Assembly (NCBI GenBank): GCA_020809705.1
Contig: CP085827.1
Location: 3,224,001-3,288,000 of the forward strand
Direction: 5' to 3'
From: Calonectria ilicicola
Taxonomy: Eukaryota; Ascomycota; Sordariomycetes; Hypocreales; Nectriaceae
DNA length: 64,000 bases
Within the stretch, counting starts at the first letter, position 1; each line of letters begins with the position of its first letter. The translations under genes and the position numbers were made by a program. This document shows, one piece after another, positions 12,364 through 24,062 of this stretch. The notes under the pieces were generated by a model. The model ran no database searches. It was not told the DNA's origin and was given only the letters and a program-made list of their open reading frames with translations.

Positions 12364-14498
12364 ATGGCTGGCCCAAGGTTTGTTCTGGACAACTTGAGCA
12401 ACGCGGCTACTGGTGCTGGCCTCACCTGTGAGGTTATACAGAAAACTATCAGGGCGGTTAAATGTTGGAAGTCGAGAAAAAAGTATTGGGACGATGTCAC
12501 GTATACGTTCACAATTTATCTTATTGTTAGCTTGCTCGGGTATTTTGTAATGTAACATAGACTTCGGGACTAACTTGATGCTAGTACCTCGATCGTTCTA
12601 CCTCTGTTGTAGAGCAGGCCAGAAAACTCAAAGGCCAAAATGCTGTCAAGTCTATCCTTGGCTGGGAGCACATCGCCACCAGATGTCGCGACTTTTGTCA
12701 ACGGCTGGAAGGATTTCATGACTCTTGGAAAAGTCAGGATACCGATAACCATCCAACAATTAAGTCAGCATCTCAAGCTATTCTACATTTCACTCTTCGA
12801 AGCCAAGCCGAAAAGATGATGCTGCAAATGGAAAAAGCAAAGTTGGAGCTCCTATTGTATCACCAGCTGATTACATCTGAATTACAACTTCACGAAATGG
12901 TCGACGTCGATTTCCTCAAAAGCTCTTTAGACGCGCTCTCCAGCAAGCCAAGTACTGAATTAAACTCCTCTCGGTGTACAATATCGAAACCAAAATCGCA
13001 TATATCCAGAAATATAAGAAAGCAAATGAGTCGGGGAAAAGATTACTTGTCCCGAAAAGGGTCCAAAAATAAACGAACCGAATCCTTGGATCCAGCTTAC
13101 CAAGAACTTGACGGGAGCCAACACTCGTTTGATCCTCAGAAGCACCCTACTGAAGTACCTACCGGCAACAATCCCAACATCTCTAGGTCTGATATTGAAA
13201 CATGCTCCGTTTTTTCAAGTGCAACATGTGAAGCTTGTAAAACGCAGTCTTCGCTGCCATTAATTATCTCAATTGAAGTAAAAACCTCGCTCACTTGCCA
13301 CCCTGGGGATTTTCTGCTCTGTGAAATTGATGGAGGAAATCCGTCTGGGATAGTTAAAGAACATGTACACTCATCGCCAGAAACATTTGGGAAAGAAACT
13401 CCCCAGAGCTATCTATATTTAGACAAGAATACCGATATGACAGATCCCCGATCAATCACACCATATGATATTGGTCAGAACATGCCTTTGACAAGAAGTA
13501 CTTCTATCGAGTGTCATACAGAGGTATCTGATGAAAGATCCGAGAAAAGCCTTGCCTTTCGAAATATAGGTACACAAACGACTGATGGGGAAGATACAAG
13601 AGGCAAGGATGGTTTTTCAATAGAGGAAGGTGCCGAAGAGTACAGTCTCAAAGACCACGATTCTCATTCCGATCCCGAAATTCATATTAATATCCCAGAT
13701 TCACGCCAAGCCGATTTAAGAGCCGAAAGGCTTCTTCAACATGTAGAAATTTCCAAAACGGCCGAAATACCGGACAAAGTTGATTTCGAAATCCTGCTTC
13801 ATTTTTTGTTGGTGGCGCACAAACGCAGCATTCTCCAACACGAATCAATTATCCAGCAAGCCAAGAAATGGGTGCAACCTCTCGAACATGAGATCCCTAC
13901 CATTTTGAATGAGCAACTGGTACCATGGATATGGATATCTTCGGTGCTCAACCTGGCACACTCTGATGCTCTCTTGGCTATCGCTAAGGAACAATCTCGA
14001 TGGCGTATCGATCGAAATAACGTATATAATATTCCAATCATAGATATTACCGGTATGAACAAATACAGTAAATATAGCTCTCTTTCTATGAATAATACTT
14101 TCTAGATGACATAGAGGCCCGCAGAACATCAGTGCTGTCACAGATAATGAAAACTTTCGAAGGGGAAATAGATAATGCAAGACAATTATTCTTCCGGCAA
14201 TCTAACCCCCGCGATCGTGCATACATTGCCTTAAACTTTGGCTATTTTTTTTTTTGAGAAAGAGATATTATCAGAACTTGAAAACCAGTTGGGTGGAATG
14301 AGTGTGTCCGATATCCGTCGTCTCGTGGACAACATGGAAGGACTTGATGGTTGGTGCATTCGACCCATCCCTTCAGCTTTTGACACGCCCACCATTAAAC
14401 TGCGTCCCCCAGTTGATGACCTGGGTCGAAAAAGGCTCGCTGCCAAATTGTGGTTTCAGATCAAACTGAGATTACAAAACATCCTTAGCAATGTTTAA
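12364..14498 (+). CDS. Unrecognised protein gene, frameshifted by a T11 run
   Basis: I do not recognise the family. Likely exons are 12364-12495, 12585-14052 and 14106 onward. The second intron (14053-14105) is clear; the first needs a weak donor, GTCACG, or else the start is further in. The product has an N-terminal helical part (MAGPRFVLDNLSNAATG, then a coiled-coil-like stretch near KMMLQMEKAKLELLLYHQ), a long Ser/Asp/Glu-rich polar middle, and a C-terminal helical block. In exon 3 the frame stops at a TGA (14255-14257) directly after eleven T. With ten T it would read GYFFFEKEILSELENQ and continue to 14498. This is either a recent null allele or a homopolymer sequencing error. Without the break the protein would be roughly 620 aa. 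Confidence 0.55.
14245..14255 (+). other. T11 run causing a frameshift
   Basis: Eleven T in a row inside the coding sequence of the gene at 12364-14498. One T fewer would keep the frame open for about 80 more codons. Confidence 0.7.
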
Positions 14499-14969
14499 AG
14501 AAACATGCCAAGTTTATATAATTTACATGCCTTTTTTATCATATTTTTACCTGCATCTGGAAATATTCTTAGCTATACAATACCCAATTGAATGTCCAAA
14601 CTCGTTTTGTCCATACCTTTTGCAGCGACAAATTATGCCAAGCCAGCTAACAAATGTCAAATTTCTGGCCTTTTCTCAACAGAACATAGGCAGGCGGCCA
14701 ATAAAACAAAGCGCCGGGTGCAAAACAAGTAATTTAAATACCCGCTTACTCGATGGATTCGATGACCATATGAGGAGGTCCACCATTGGCTACTTTCGCA
14801 AGCGACAAGCCATGGCTGGCCTCGTCCTAAAACTGGCTTAGCGAGGCGGGAAAGCATTCGTCCGTCTTACCTCGTTGTGCCGCGCAACATTCTCGAATCA
14901 AACAAATTATCATGACAGCCTACAAGGCTAGCAACTTCGAGAAGCGCCTGTCAACGAACCACATTCGGC
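14499..14969. other. Intergenic, nothing recognised
   Basis: A 471-bp gap before the Zn2Cys6 regulator. It presumably holds the 3' end of one gene and the promoter of the next. No repeat or motif stands out. Confidence 0.5.
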
Positions 14970-16328
14970 ATGGAAATCGCAGCTTTAGCTCTCCGTGGAG
15001 CCCGGCCACCGGAGCCCGTCGGTTCATCTAGCTCAGCGGCGCCCGAAGCCCCCCTGTCTAAATCTGTTTCCTCCACAGGGAACGAGGCGACCCGTGTTCG
15101 ACGCAAGCCCATCCCCCGCAAGGGACACAGAAAATCCCGGGGCGGTTGTTTCAGATGTAAACAGAGAAAGGTGAAGTGCCAGGAGAACACGCCTATATGC
15201 AACAACTGCTCACGGCTTGGTCTGGTCTGCGAATATCCGAAGCTGGACCAGAATCATGCCAGCACTGCATTACTTCCATCGGCACCGCTCCGATCCACAG
15301 GCGCTCGCTTTACAATGCAAGATTTCAAATTCTTCCATCACTTTGTATTCCATGCATACCCGCCGTTACCGCTTGGAGGAAATGCTGTTTGGGAAGGTGT
15401 CGCGTCAATCTCTCACCACGTAAGTCCAACACCACTGCACCGCACCATCACCTCGTTTTCTGATTCGCAAAAGTTCGACTTTCTAAGTCATGCTATGCTT
15501 GGTCTCAGTGCCTCGCATCTCTCTCTCATGAGCAATGAGAATTATCGTACCCAGGCACTAACCCACCGGGTCACTGCAATTCAATCCCTCAATCAAGCAT
15601 TAAGCAAGCCATGCTCCTCCACAGCAGAAGTCGATGCGTTATACGCGACGCTCATGGTACTTGCTTTTCAATCATCATACATGTTTGATGGCATGCGTGA
15701 TATATTACCCATGCTTCGCGGCTGCGTCCTTGTTATTGGCTTAACGCCACCACGGCTCACCAGCGAAACTATCTTTCAAAAGTTTTCTTGGCAGAAGCAT
15801 GAGGAAAAGGTTCAAGACATCACCCAGGAATTGGGCCCACAAAGCACCCATCCCCAGTTCATCGATGATGCCTTGACTTCGGTAAATGCTTTACAACCCT
15901 TGTGCCATACTACACTTGAGATAGCTTATCTTGGCGTAATAAAAAATATCCTTGCAGCTGCCAAGGTTTCTTTGATAGATTGTATGCTACCCTGTCCTTT
16001 CACTTGACTTTTCTAACAAACCGGTGAATTAGCATTACTGGCCGTCCCAAAAGCCTATGCTCTGTTTGCTGCCCCAACTGAAGCAGAGTTTCGTGTGTTT
16101 ATGAACGAAAGCAACTGCACTGCTCAATTACTCATGATTCACTTTTTCATTCTTGAGTGCGTAATCGGATATCAAGTTCTGATACCGATTATGAAGGCTT
16201 ATCCATTCAGAACAGCCATTATCACTGCCTGGGTGAAGGGTGTCGAAAGGATACTTCCGAGCACTCATAAAAAGTATCTGAGCTGGCCAATGGAATTTGT
16301 GGAATCCTTATACATATTAGAACCATGA
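14970..16328 (+). CDS. Zn2Cys6 (C6 zinc cluster) transcription factor
   Basis: Two exons (14970-15981, 16033-16328) give 435 aa. Seen: after an Ala/Pro/Ser-rich N-terminus of about 48 residues and a basic stretch, the cluster C-x2-C-x6-C-x6-C-x2-C-x6-C begins at about residue 60 (GCFRCKQRKVKCQE then CNNCSRLGLVCEYP), all six cysteines intact. The rest is helical and reads like the shortened regulatory domain of the Upc2/Ecm22-like class (FKFFHHFVFHAYPPLP; SHAMLGLSASHLSLMS). The 51-nt intron at 15982-16032 is phase 1 and canonical. It is a nuclear DNA-binding regulator of unknown targets. A sterol-response role is possible from class resemblance but not supported locally. The nearest gene downstream is the GH12 glucanase on the opposite strand. 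Confidence 0.9.
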
Positions 16329-17091
16329 TAGGTGTATATTCCTAAGGACTGGATCTCGCCGCCACTGTATCATAGCTGTGAACTCTCTCTTCTATGTCAA
16401 AAGAAATTATTCAAAAAGAAAAATGGTGATTTATCTAAGTAGAATCCCTAGCGCCAATCATATAGGATTCATGACGGAAATTCTATCTTGTGGTCGTTGA
16501 GAGGTTAGCCGCAATCGCATGTGTGTGATCGAATACGAAGATCACACGTTTCGTACTAGCCGCTACCTCTGCCAACGCTGTAGTTGGAATACTCCAGCTG
16601 ATGAGTATGCCACTTGTAGGTTTCTATATGATCGTGTGCCCAAAGAATAAAGCCTGGGGGATAGCATAGCCGACGCAGCATCGTTCTTGCTTGGTGGAAG
16701 TGATGTCAGCAATTTTGAAAAATTGCTAACAAAGGATAAGAAAAAGGTGGATTAGTTTAAATTTACAAGGGGGTTTCACTATCACGGGCCAACTACGTCT
16801 GGGAGGCAAATTTCCGGCAAGAGATGTGAATATTGCAATCATAAGCCCGTATTTTCCAAAGTCAAAGAGATAGGAGATCATGTGAGACGCAATCATACTC
16901 TGGAAGAAATTAGTTAGAACTTGGCTGTTAGAAAGAAGCTCCTTCACCATTCACACAAATTTCTGCGGAATCGTGCAAGTGGCCCAGCCCAATTGCCCGA
17001 TTGCACATTTTCCATCTTCACCTGGTAAGATTTTAAATTCGGCTATAAAAACTACACCTTACAAATATCAACATCTCCCCAATATATCTAC
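16329..17091. other. AT-rich intergenic
   Basis: About 760 bp between convergent gene ends. Several stretches are near 65 percent AT by eye. No gene, tRNA or clear repeat seen. Confidence 0.5.
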
Positions 17092-17359
17092 TCAAGTATG
17101 GCACTTCTTTCCCTTACCCGCCGAGCTCTTGGGAGTAGCGGTACTTGTTGGGAACGATACAGCAGCCAGGGTCTCTGAAGCCACCGAGGGAGCAGAGGCT
17201 ACTGAGCTAGGTGTAATGACCGAAGTAGCAAGGGTCACTGGTGTTGCGAAGGCGGCCGGAGTGGAAACAGATGCTGAGCTCGCAGAGGGCGTAGAGCTCA
17301 CAGAGACCGCAGGGGTAGCAGAGCTCTCTGAGCTTCCGGAGTTGGATGAGCCGGATTTT
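17092..17359 (-). other. Possible C-terminal Ser/Thr/Ala/Pro linker exon of the GH12 gene
   Basis: On the minus strand this stretch is open for 88 codons and almost wholly Ser, Thr, Ala, Pro and Val, ending in the short basic tail KGKKCHT. The stop of the GH12 gene overlaps a perfect donor (GTT GA|GTGAGT at 17555). Splicing from there to the acceptor ACTAG at 17360-17363 joins the two in frame through a 196-nt intron. The result would be a 337-aa enzyme with a linker but no cellulose-binding domain that I can see. The alternative is that it is noncoding and the enzyme ends at 17552. Confidence 0.4.
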
Positions 17360-17551
17360 CTAGTTCGACCTGTTAGTCTCTTGTTAGACAATGCGTCTCG
17401 ATTTAATATTCGACATGTGAATTGGCAATGTGCTCGGAAATCCGGTGGTAACCCCAACGCAAATTCATCGGTACACAGCATTCCATCACATGGAAAAACG
17501 AGTTGAAACTGATTGTCTTTTGATATGTATGAAGGCAATAAAATGGTAAAC

Positions 17552-18420
17552 TCACTCAACAGAGAGACTGTAGGCAGAAGTCTTGAAGACGGCATTGGAT
17601 CCTATTTGGGCTGTTAGGTGGAGAAGCAAAGTACGTGTAGCATTAAAACATACCAGTAAAGGGTTCGGTTCCGGCCTGGAGACTGGTCGCATACATGCTG
17701 GTGCTAACACCCTGGTTCGTGGTGAGGTAGGTGAGGAATTCCATCAGATCTCCGTCGAAACTTGTGATGTTGCTGGTCGCGACAAAGGAGAAAACTGTAG
17801 TATCTCCGTTGGCACCAGAGTAAAGCTTCCAGTCAGAGCCAGCAAGGTTCGGTGTAGCAACGGGAGAGCCAGTACTGGAGATGGGTCCAGCACCACCATA
17901 AGCAGCAAGCCAAACCATAATCTCGTATTTATTGTCGGCACTGGCGGATGGGGCGAGCCAGAGATCGTAAGAGACATCAGCCACAATGTCGGATCCAGTG
18001 TAACTATTCCCAGGTAAGCCTTTCAAGTCCAATGCAGATAAAGGGTTCAAAGGGCGCTAGTAGCCCTTCCAATACTCACGTCCAAGTCCATTTGGATGGG
18101 ATCGAGCTGATGGCAGACAGTTGTGTGCCAACGTTTGTAACAGCCACATTTGAGTACGACTTTACAGAGCTTGAACCTCCAGCCCAGGTCCATGAAGTCG
18201 ACCACGTAACAGAGTTATCTGTCACAGAATCGAATGTGGTACATTGAGAACCAGAGGTTGCCTGAGCAGCACCCCAGTTGTTGTGGTAGATGGTATAGCC
18301 ACCAGTCTCAACGGAGCCGTAGCTGCTGCACCAAGTGGTCTCGCGCTTCTCCAACACACGGGTCGGGGAGGCAACTGCCAGAGTGGCAAGCAGAGCCGGG
18401 AGGAGGTATGAAGCCATCAT
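17552..18420 (-). CDS. GH12 endoglucanase/xyloglucanase, secreted
   Basis: Three exons on the minus strand (18080-18420, 17654-18003, 17552-17610) give 249 aa, close to the usual 230-250 of the family. Seen: a signal peptide [17 protein letters not shown] with a Lys-Arg processing site at residues 25-26; WCSSYGS and YHNNWG in the aromatic-rich N-terminal strands; the nucleophile motif [10 protein letters not shown] with Glu141; the acid/base motif GTEPFT with Glu227; and C-terminal [11 protein letters not shown]12 enzymes cut internal beta-1,4-glucan or xyloglucan bonds by a retaining mechanism during plant cell wall breakdown. A TATATAG box on the minus strand lies at about 18605-18612. The last codon overlaps a strong splice donor, so the true C-terminus may be longer. 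Confidence 0.92.
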
Positions 18421-20219
18421 CTTGGAGTATTTTGAGATGCAGAAAGTTTGTCCAAGTAGCAAAATGAATGAGCGGGTCGTTGAGTTAGGAGGAGCAAAAA
18501 AGAGCGAAATAACTCGACCAGCGAGATCAAAAAGAAAGTATGAGTACAAGAAGAATGAATGTGCCAAGAGAAATGAGGCGGAAGCTGGAGATGGTGACTC
18601 CAGTCTATATAACGGCGAAGCTGTCCCTGACGAGGATGGATACAAACAGCTGATGCTCCAATCATGGCCTGTTCCCATAAGCGGAACCTTGGTGATCATC
18701 TATCACTTATTCTGACATTCATCCGAAGCCCACCGCAACGGTTCATCTGAAACCATGCCCTTCTGTGGGGCTGGTTGGGATGATGCCCGTCAGGGATCCG
18801 CCCATAATTGCGTGGAACAGCCGAGCCCCAGAATTTCCACCAATCGAGCGTAGCGCCCCCTGAGTTCCAAACAAGAAGCTCCTGGAAGCAAGGTTTTTTG
18901 GCCATATCAAATGGATAAGTCGGCACATCGAGCAGGGCCCATGGTTTATAGAGGGACATGTGCTAGGCTCAGGGAAGTTGGTTCCAAACACTCACCATGG
19001 CGGGACGAGCTGCCGAAGTGTTTTATAAAAGTCAAGTGTATCACAATAATACCTCAGCAAGTGTAAATCGCGCCCAAGTCTTCTATTCAAAACAAAACGC
19101 GCGTGCTAGGTATCTTTTGATTATGTTTCTCCTTCTGCGGAAATTGTCCCTGTTCAAATTGTCAAGTTTTTCTGACACCTTTACTATGCCATTCCAACTC
19201 GCGCGCACCTCAAAGAAAGCAATTGTATCAGGACTTGGGACGGGCTCCATAGAAACTACTGTGTCCCATGGTCTGGCGTGGTCAACGCGTTTCCCGCGAC
19301 CAGCCTTTGTGTAAGCCTACGTACGCAGCAGCCCCTAAAACCGAAGCCCAAGTAGCTAGACAATGCATGTGATATTCCAAACAATTTCCCCGCTACTCCA
19401 TCCACACAACATGGTTCATGTTACAAATGATCTGCCAAATGTGACATATTACATCATCGGGGAGTATTAGAAATACCAACCGCGAAGCTGTGCATCAGCC
19501 AGCTTTCAAAATACCCTCATCATTATCTCTAGCAATTGTATTCGGGGGGCACCTCTCTACTCACTCTATCCATTTGTTTGAATTTCTTACCGCAGTTAGT
19601 GAATCCTGCCTTGATCCACGAAAGGCCCAAGCGCGTGAATCGTTTCGGCGAGCTTTCCGTAGTCCCACTTCAATCAAAACTGACCCCAACTCGCTTCAAC
19701 GTCACATCTACAAATTCTCTTTCCTTGAGGCATCAACGTAAGATAATGCAATGTTACCTGCTCCTAAGCGCCCTTATTTTTATCCGCATGCAAGTCTAGA
19801 AGCAGAAAAAATATCGGTTAATTTTCAAATGTGCCCATTCCAACACGATTAATGCTAAAGAAAGCACCACACATTAGAGTTTGATAGGGCGTTACACCAG
19901 CTCAGCTCAATTTATTCTAGAACCCAAAGTGTATTTTAAATTTTTGAGTTGATCAAAAGTTATGCATTCCCGACAACAACAATCTTGCACAATCCAATAC
20001 ACTCTCGGTCCGTATTTCCAAGTCACCCCAACTCTCATAACCATGTTCCTGGCGCCATCACCCCCAAAGCCTTACTTAACATATCGATGAATCTAATGTG
20101 AAAAATACATTAAATTAACATTATGAATGAATTTGGTGTGCTTTTCCAGCTTGGTGCTTCGGTTTTAGCTCCCCCCAAGACCTGAAACTCTGCTCGCATT
20201 CGTCCACTCAGCCGCAGCC
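18421..20219. other. GH12 promoter and gene-poor stretch
   Basis: The part next to 18420 is the GH12 promoter, with a minus-strand TATA box at about 18605-18612. The frames from 18997 to 19800 are short and unlike any protein I know. Nothing else is supported. Confidence 0.5.
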
Positions 20220-21298
20220 TTACGAAATTTCCAAGATGGCAGGGCCAGCAGCGACCGTGTCATCCGTAACAGTATCATTACAGCTGGTAAGAACAACATA
20301 TGTCTGGCCCGCAAAGCCTTTGGGAATGGTAACAGAGAAGCCTCCATCAACGGGCGTGGCCATGACAAATGTAGGACCTGTTACTGAGATGAAGGCTGCA
20401 TAAACATGGCCACCTTTGGTGCTCTTGATCGTGTTGCCCTGAAAATAAATTAGCAGGTGGGGTGGTTAAGGGAAGCTAACTCAGCGCAACTTACAGGGGT
20501 CAAAAGGGTGACAGTCTCGCCAGACTTGATCGCAGCGGAACCAGCCGACTTCAACATCAACTTGGGGAAAGCCTTGACCGGAAGAGGAGGGTTACTCTTG
20601 GGGCAAGACTTGATGAATTGAGACGCCAAGGAGTAGACCTCGTCCAATGTCAAGGGGGTGTCAAATGGCTGTGGGTAAGGAACCTCCTTGAGCTTTGACC
20701 GCAGATAGGATGAGTGGCGGGCCTCGACTGTCAATATGGAGCCCGCTGCTGTGAGATATGTCTTACTCATGATGTCTGCTGCAGCGCCAAGGTATGCAGA
20801 GACACCAACGCCCTCCAGAACAGAGGCAGTAGCGAGAAAAGTCTTGACGTCAGTGTAGCCAAAGTCGTATTGGCACTCGGCCACAGGGGTAGCTCCAGCA
20901 GCTAGCGCACGCACATGGGAGTTAGCGCGACGGCACTGTCCGTCGTTCTGTTATGATGGCGTACCTTTCAATCCTTTCGTAAGAAATTGGACATGTTCGC
21001 GCTCGTCGCTAGAAATCCTCTTAAGATTATTGTAGAAAACACCGTCAAAGCCGGCATCCTCGAAATCTTTTTGCGAATACTTGGCTAGCCCTTGCCGGTA
21101 GAATGTGTCTTCAAGATGCTCAAGGGTAAGTGCATAGTTGAGAATGTCACCTGTGAATGGTACAAGTTAGTCATGCCAGGCGGCCTCAATACAGAAGGTT
21201 CACTTACCGTCAGTCACCTTTGAGCGCTTCAAAAGTGAAGGGGCCGCAGAGCTAAGGCCAATAAGGCCAAAAGAAAGAATTGTCTTAGAGAAGTGCAT
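20220..21298 (-). CDS. Secreted ferritin-like domain protein, Rds1 family
   Basis: Four exons on the minus strand (21208-21298, 20965-21150, 20495-20901, 20220-20438) give 300 aa. Seen: a signal peptide (MHFSKTILSFGLIGLSSAAP) followed by a Lys-Arg site; a four-helix ferritin-like region with LEHLEDTFYRQGL, DEREHVQFLTKGL, VLEGVGVSAYLGAA and SILTVEARHSSYL, which place Glu and His residues where diiron ferritin-like proteins bind metal; and a C-terminal beta-rich tail. The family includes S. pombe Rds1, induced by nutrient and stress signals, and many secreted fungal proteins of unknown activity. Metal binding is inferred from the residues; the reaction is unknown. The introns are canonical and of 56-63 nt. 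Confidence 0.9.
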
Positions 21299-23126
21299 GA
21301 TTTGAAAGATACAGCTAGAGTTGGTGCCCAAATATGTGATCTTGTTCAGATTGGATTGTACGGAACCCTGATATTGCTTTGGGAATCTAACTACTATATA
21401 CATGTTCTCGTTTTCAATTCTCTATTCTGAAAACTGTATGCCAAATACATCTTGATGGTATAATGGGGCTCATCTCTAACTGTAAGCTTGCACGGCTGGT
21501 AGCTTAGTCGATCCTCGCTGTGTATGGATGACTAGACCGTTAGCCCTGTCTAAGCCTTCGGATGACTTCTCATCCGAGAGTCTAAAAGTGGATCTAGACG
21601 CACAACGGACTCTCAGGATCCGAGACAGACCAGTCAATTTTAAGTCTAGGGAACGGCAATTGAGTCCGATCTTTATCGGCCGAGTCTGACCACATGCATT
21701 CGAGACTTGCATCCATCCAGGGCCAACAAAATCCCTTGAGCCCTGCCACGACCGTGGCGCTTACTTGGGCTGAAATTGATTCAGAGCAATTTTATTACTA
21801 CAGCCCATACGAAGGGAAGGTGAGAGCTAGAACTCGGATGTGGTTTTGCCGGCTGAACTAAATTCTGGTTACATTCTCAGGTTCATACTCAGACCTGATG
21901 GACAAGAAAATTACTTCATTCCATTGTATCAACCCTGCATAGCAATTGCGGGGTTGAACATGCCCCCTTTTTCTCCAACAATATTTTTCCGAGTCATCGA
22001 TCAGAATTATAAACGATGAGGTAGCAATGACGCAATGATCTATCCAGACTGTTCTCTGGGAACATTCGACAACAGCACTTATTGGCAAACATGTGGACTA
22101 AGGTACAATTAGCCCAAAGAATAAACTTTGTCATTCAGTTCGTATTGCCCTTTATTTCAGCTATTGTCACATTATACATCTGCCGAACCCTTTGAGCCGA
22201 AGCGGCGTATTCTTGTTGGGCCGCAATATTTTAACAGCATGGAGCTGATATACCTAATTTCTGTTTTATCCGGTATCTTGTTTAATTACTCGGCGCCTCT
22301 TGGAACTTCAAACTAATAGAACAAAGGCTTTTACGCGTCAATGACCCAAGCAACTGATGGCACAACCATCGCCTGTAGCGGCTGATCGCCCTCTATGTCT
22401 ACCCCCGATATTGTCACTTGTTCCGACGGACCCAAAATGTCCTGTATTACTCCTTTCCTTCTCGCTCTCAGCGGTACAACCACTCTCAACTTCTCGAACG
22501 AAAGTCCGACAAACACGAATTCCATACCCATCTCGAAGGTATCGGTTGCTGGGGGTTGCATAGCCTGAAGTGGTATCATTGAGGCCGCGATTATGGTTGT
22601 TACCTTGGTATATTGGCTTCGGATGGTCGAAAGGATTTGAGGTTAGCAGATTGTTAAGTACGCGGTTTGAAGAATTTTAGTTATGAGGAGTTGTTTGTGA
22701 ATAAAAGCGATGATATAACTGGTTCACCGAGAGTAGATGGCAGTATTTTTATCTGTTTTATACTTATGACCATGAGTTCAGAAGGGTCGGCAAGATGTTG
22801 GGTGATCATCTTTTTCCACAAAAGTGGTGACTTGAAAGGCTACAACAGAAACGACGGGCCTTGGAAGGGGACAAGGGGATGCGTTAAGATAGAAAACATG
22901 GAAGCTCATTGAATGCAAAAGGATATCAAGTACTTTTATAACCCATGAGCGAGGTGAGATGGCATGTATACGGATGGCAGGTACGATTGTGAAAATGAAG
23001 CGTGTGGCGGTGATGCTTGGCGCGGTGATGCTTGACACGGAGAGCAGTATGATGAAAACAACAAATCACGAATTTCATGATTACCCTCTATATTTTATAA
23101 TAAGTCAACTTCTTGCAACTTGAACT
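21299..23126. other. Rds1-like promoter and AT-rich intergenic
   Basis: About 1.8 kb without a supported gene. Between 21570 and 21690, upstream of the ferritin-like gene, CCGAG occurs three times (21574, 21620, 21680). A minus-strand frame near 22331-22579 is open but starts without context, so I do not call it. Confidence 0.45.
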
Positions 23127-23216
23127 GGGCGAATGGTTTAGTGGTATAATACTCCCTTAGCATAATTCGTCCGAATAATCTGGGAGTGGTCCAGGGTTCG
23201 ATTCCCTGTTCGTCCA
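23127..23216 (+). tRNA. tRNA-Ala (anticodon AGC) with an 18-nt intron
   Basis: The acceptor stem pairs GGGCGAA (23127-23133) with TTCGTCC (23209-23215) and includes the G3-U70 pair that alanyl-tRNA synthetase recognises. The anticodon arm reads CTCCC-TTAGCA, then an intron at 23163-23180, then T-GGGAG; removing it gives the usual CTCCCTTAGCATGGGAG arm with anticodon AGC. The T arm has the B box GGTTCGATTCC. The intron position, one base after the anticodon, is the standard one. The D arm (GGTTTAGTGGTATAAT) resembles that of glycine tRNAs, but acceptor and anticodon agree on alanine. CCA is not encoded. Confidence 0.9.
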
Positions 23217-23219
23217 ACA

Positions 23220-23246
23220 CAGGTGGTTTGATTCCACCATTCATCC
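23220..23246 (+). repeat. Partial copy of a tRNA 3' half
   Basis: Four bases after the tRNA is a sequence with a T-arm-like hairpin (GGTGG TTTGATT CCACC) followed by ATTCATCC, matching the T arm and 3' acceptor strand of the tRNA just before it. A run of five T at 23251-23255 follows and could stop RNA polymerase III. Confidence 0.5.
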
Positions 23247-23250
23247 CTTC

Positions 23251-23255
23251 TTTTT
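23251..23255 (+). terminator. Likely RNA polymerase III terminator (T5)
   Basis: First T run of five after the tRNA gene. The distance implies a 3' trailer of about 35 nt that contains the partial tRNA copy. Confidence 0.5.
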
Positions 23256-24062
23256 GCATTTTTTTAGTATCCAAAGCATTAACGCAAGTGGGAGTTTGGG
23301 AAGTATTAGGTGATGAATCTTGTGATTATTTTGGGCTTCAGGGGTTCGCGATAGGATTTGACTCCTGTTGTTGATGGTGCCTTCCCTGAGTTGTTGTTTG
23401 GTTTCATTGAGAATGGACAGGTGACAGGCATAATGGGTCTTCAGTCGTTTGACAATCTTGCGCGTCATAACCAGCTGCACGACAAAAATTGATTTATTTC
23501 TTTTTTCGTCTTCATCTCATTCATGAATTGCACTCTTGAAACCTTTGGGCTTTGAAAATACGATTTGCCCTGCTGATGTGGCCCCGCTGTCTCCAGGGTA
23601 GCCGCTCGATGCAATTTTTTTTCTTCTTTTTTGGGTGTCTTCCTGCGCCTACACATCAAATCCCAAGTCTAATATTAAAAAAGAAAAAAAGGGGAGATAG
23701 AGAAAAATTATATATTTATAATTTTATTTAATTTAAAATAAAACTGTAGTGTTAGGGTCGTCTTGGGATTTTCCAAGAAAGCCTCTAGCCAACAGACTCT
23801 ATGTGTGAGTCCAGCAAAATGTTGGTGCGGGTTTGGGTTGAGTCCTTGTCCTTTCTTCAATAGCAACTTGGTCCACGGAGAGTAGTTTTATCTTCGTGCC
23901 TAATTATATGAATGGGGGGAATTTACACGATAGATGGAACGAATTTAATTCCTTTATGAGTTATATTACTCCATTACTTTTCTTCCCATCGAGTCTCGAG
24001 TCGGTCGGCCAGCAAACTTGGCGCAACCCATCAAATTCCACACTTTTTCACCAAATATTACT
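23256..24062. other. Intergenic, AT-rich
   Basis: About 800 bp with A- and T-runs, notably near 23670-23745. No gene seen. Confidence 0.5.

Noticed and set aside
16973..17506. Plus-strand 177-codon frame rich in Val, Glu and Ala
   Set aside because: It is the complement of the Ser/Thr/Ala/Pro-rich stretch on the minus strand and explained by it.
18997..19314. 105-codon plus-strand frame between the GH12 and Rds1-like genes
   Set aside because: No motif, no introns, no plausible context.
21574..21686. Three CCGAG motifs before the ferritin-like gene as an operator set
   Set aside because: Five bases only, and no symmetry or fixed spacing; too weak without a genome-wide count.
22331..22663. 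Minus-strand frame (MIPLQAMQPPATDTFEMGME...) as a small protein gene
   Set aside because: Open for about 80 codons after the first ATG and further upstream without one, but with no signal peptide, splice context or known motif.
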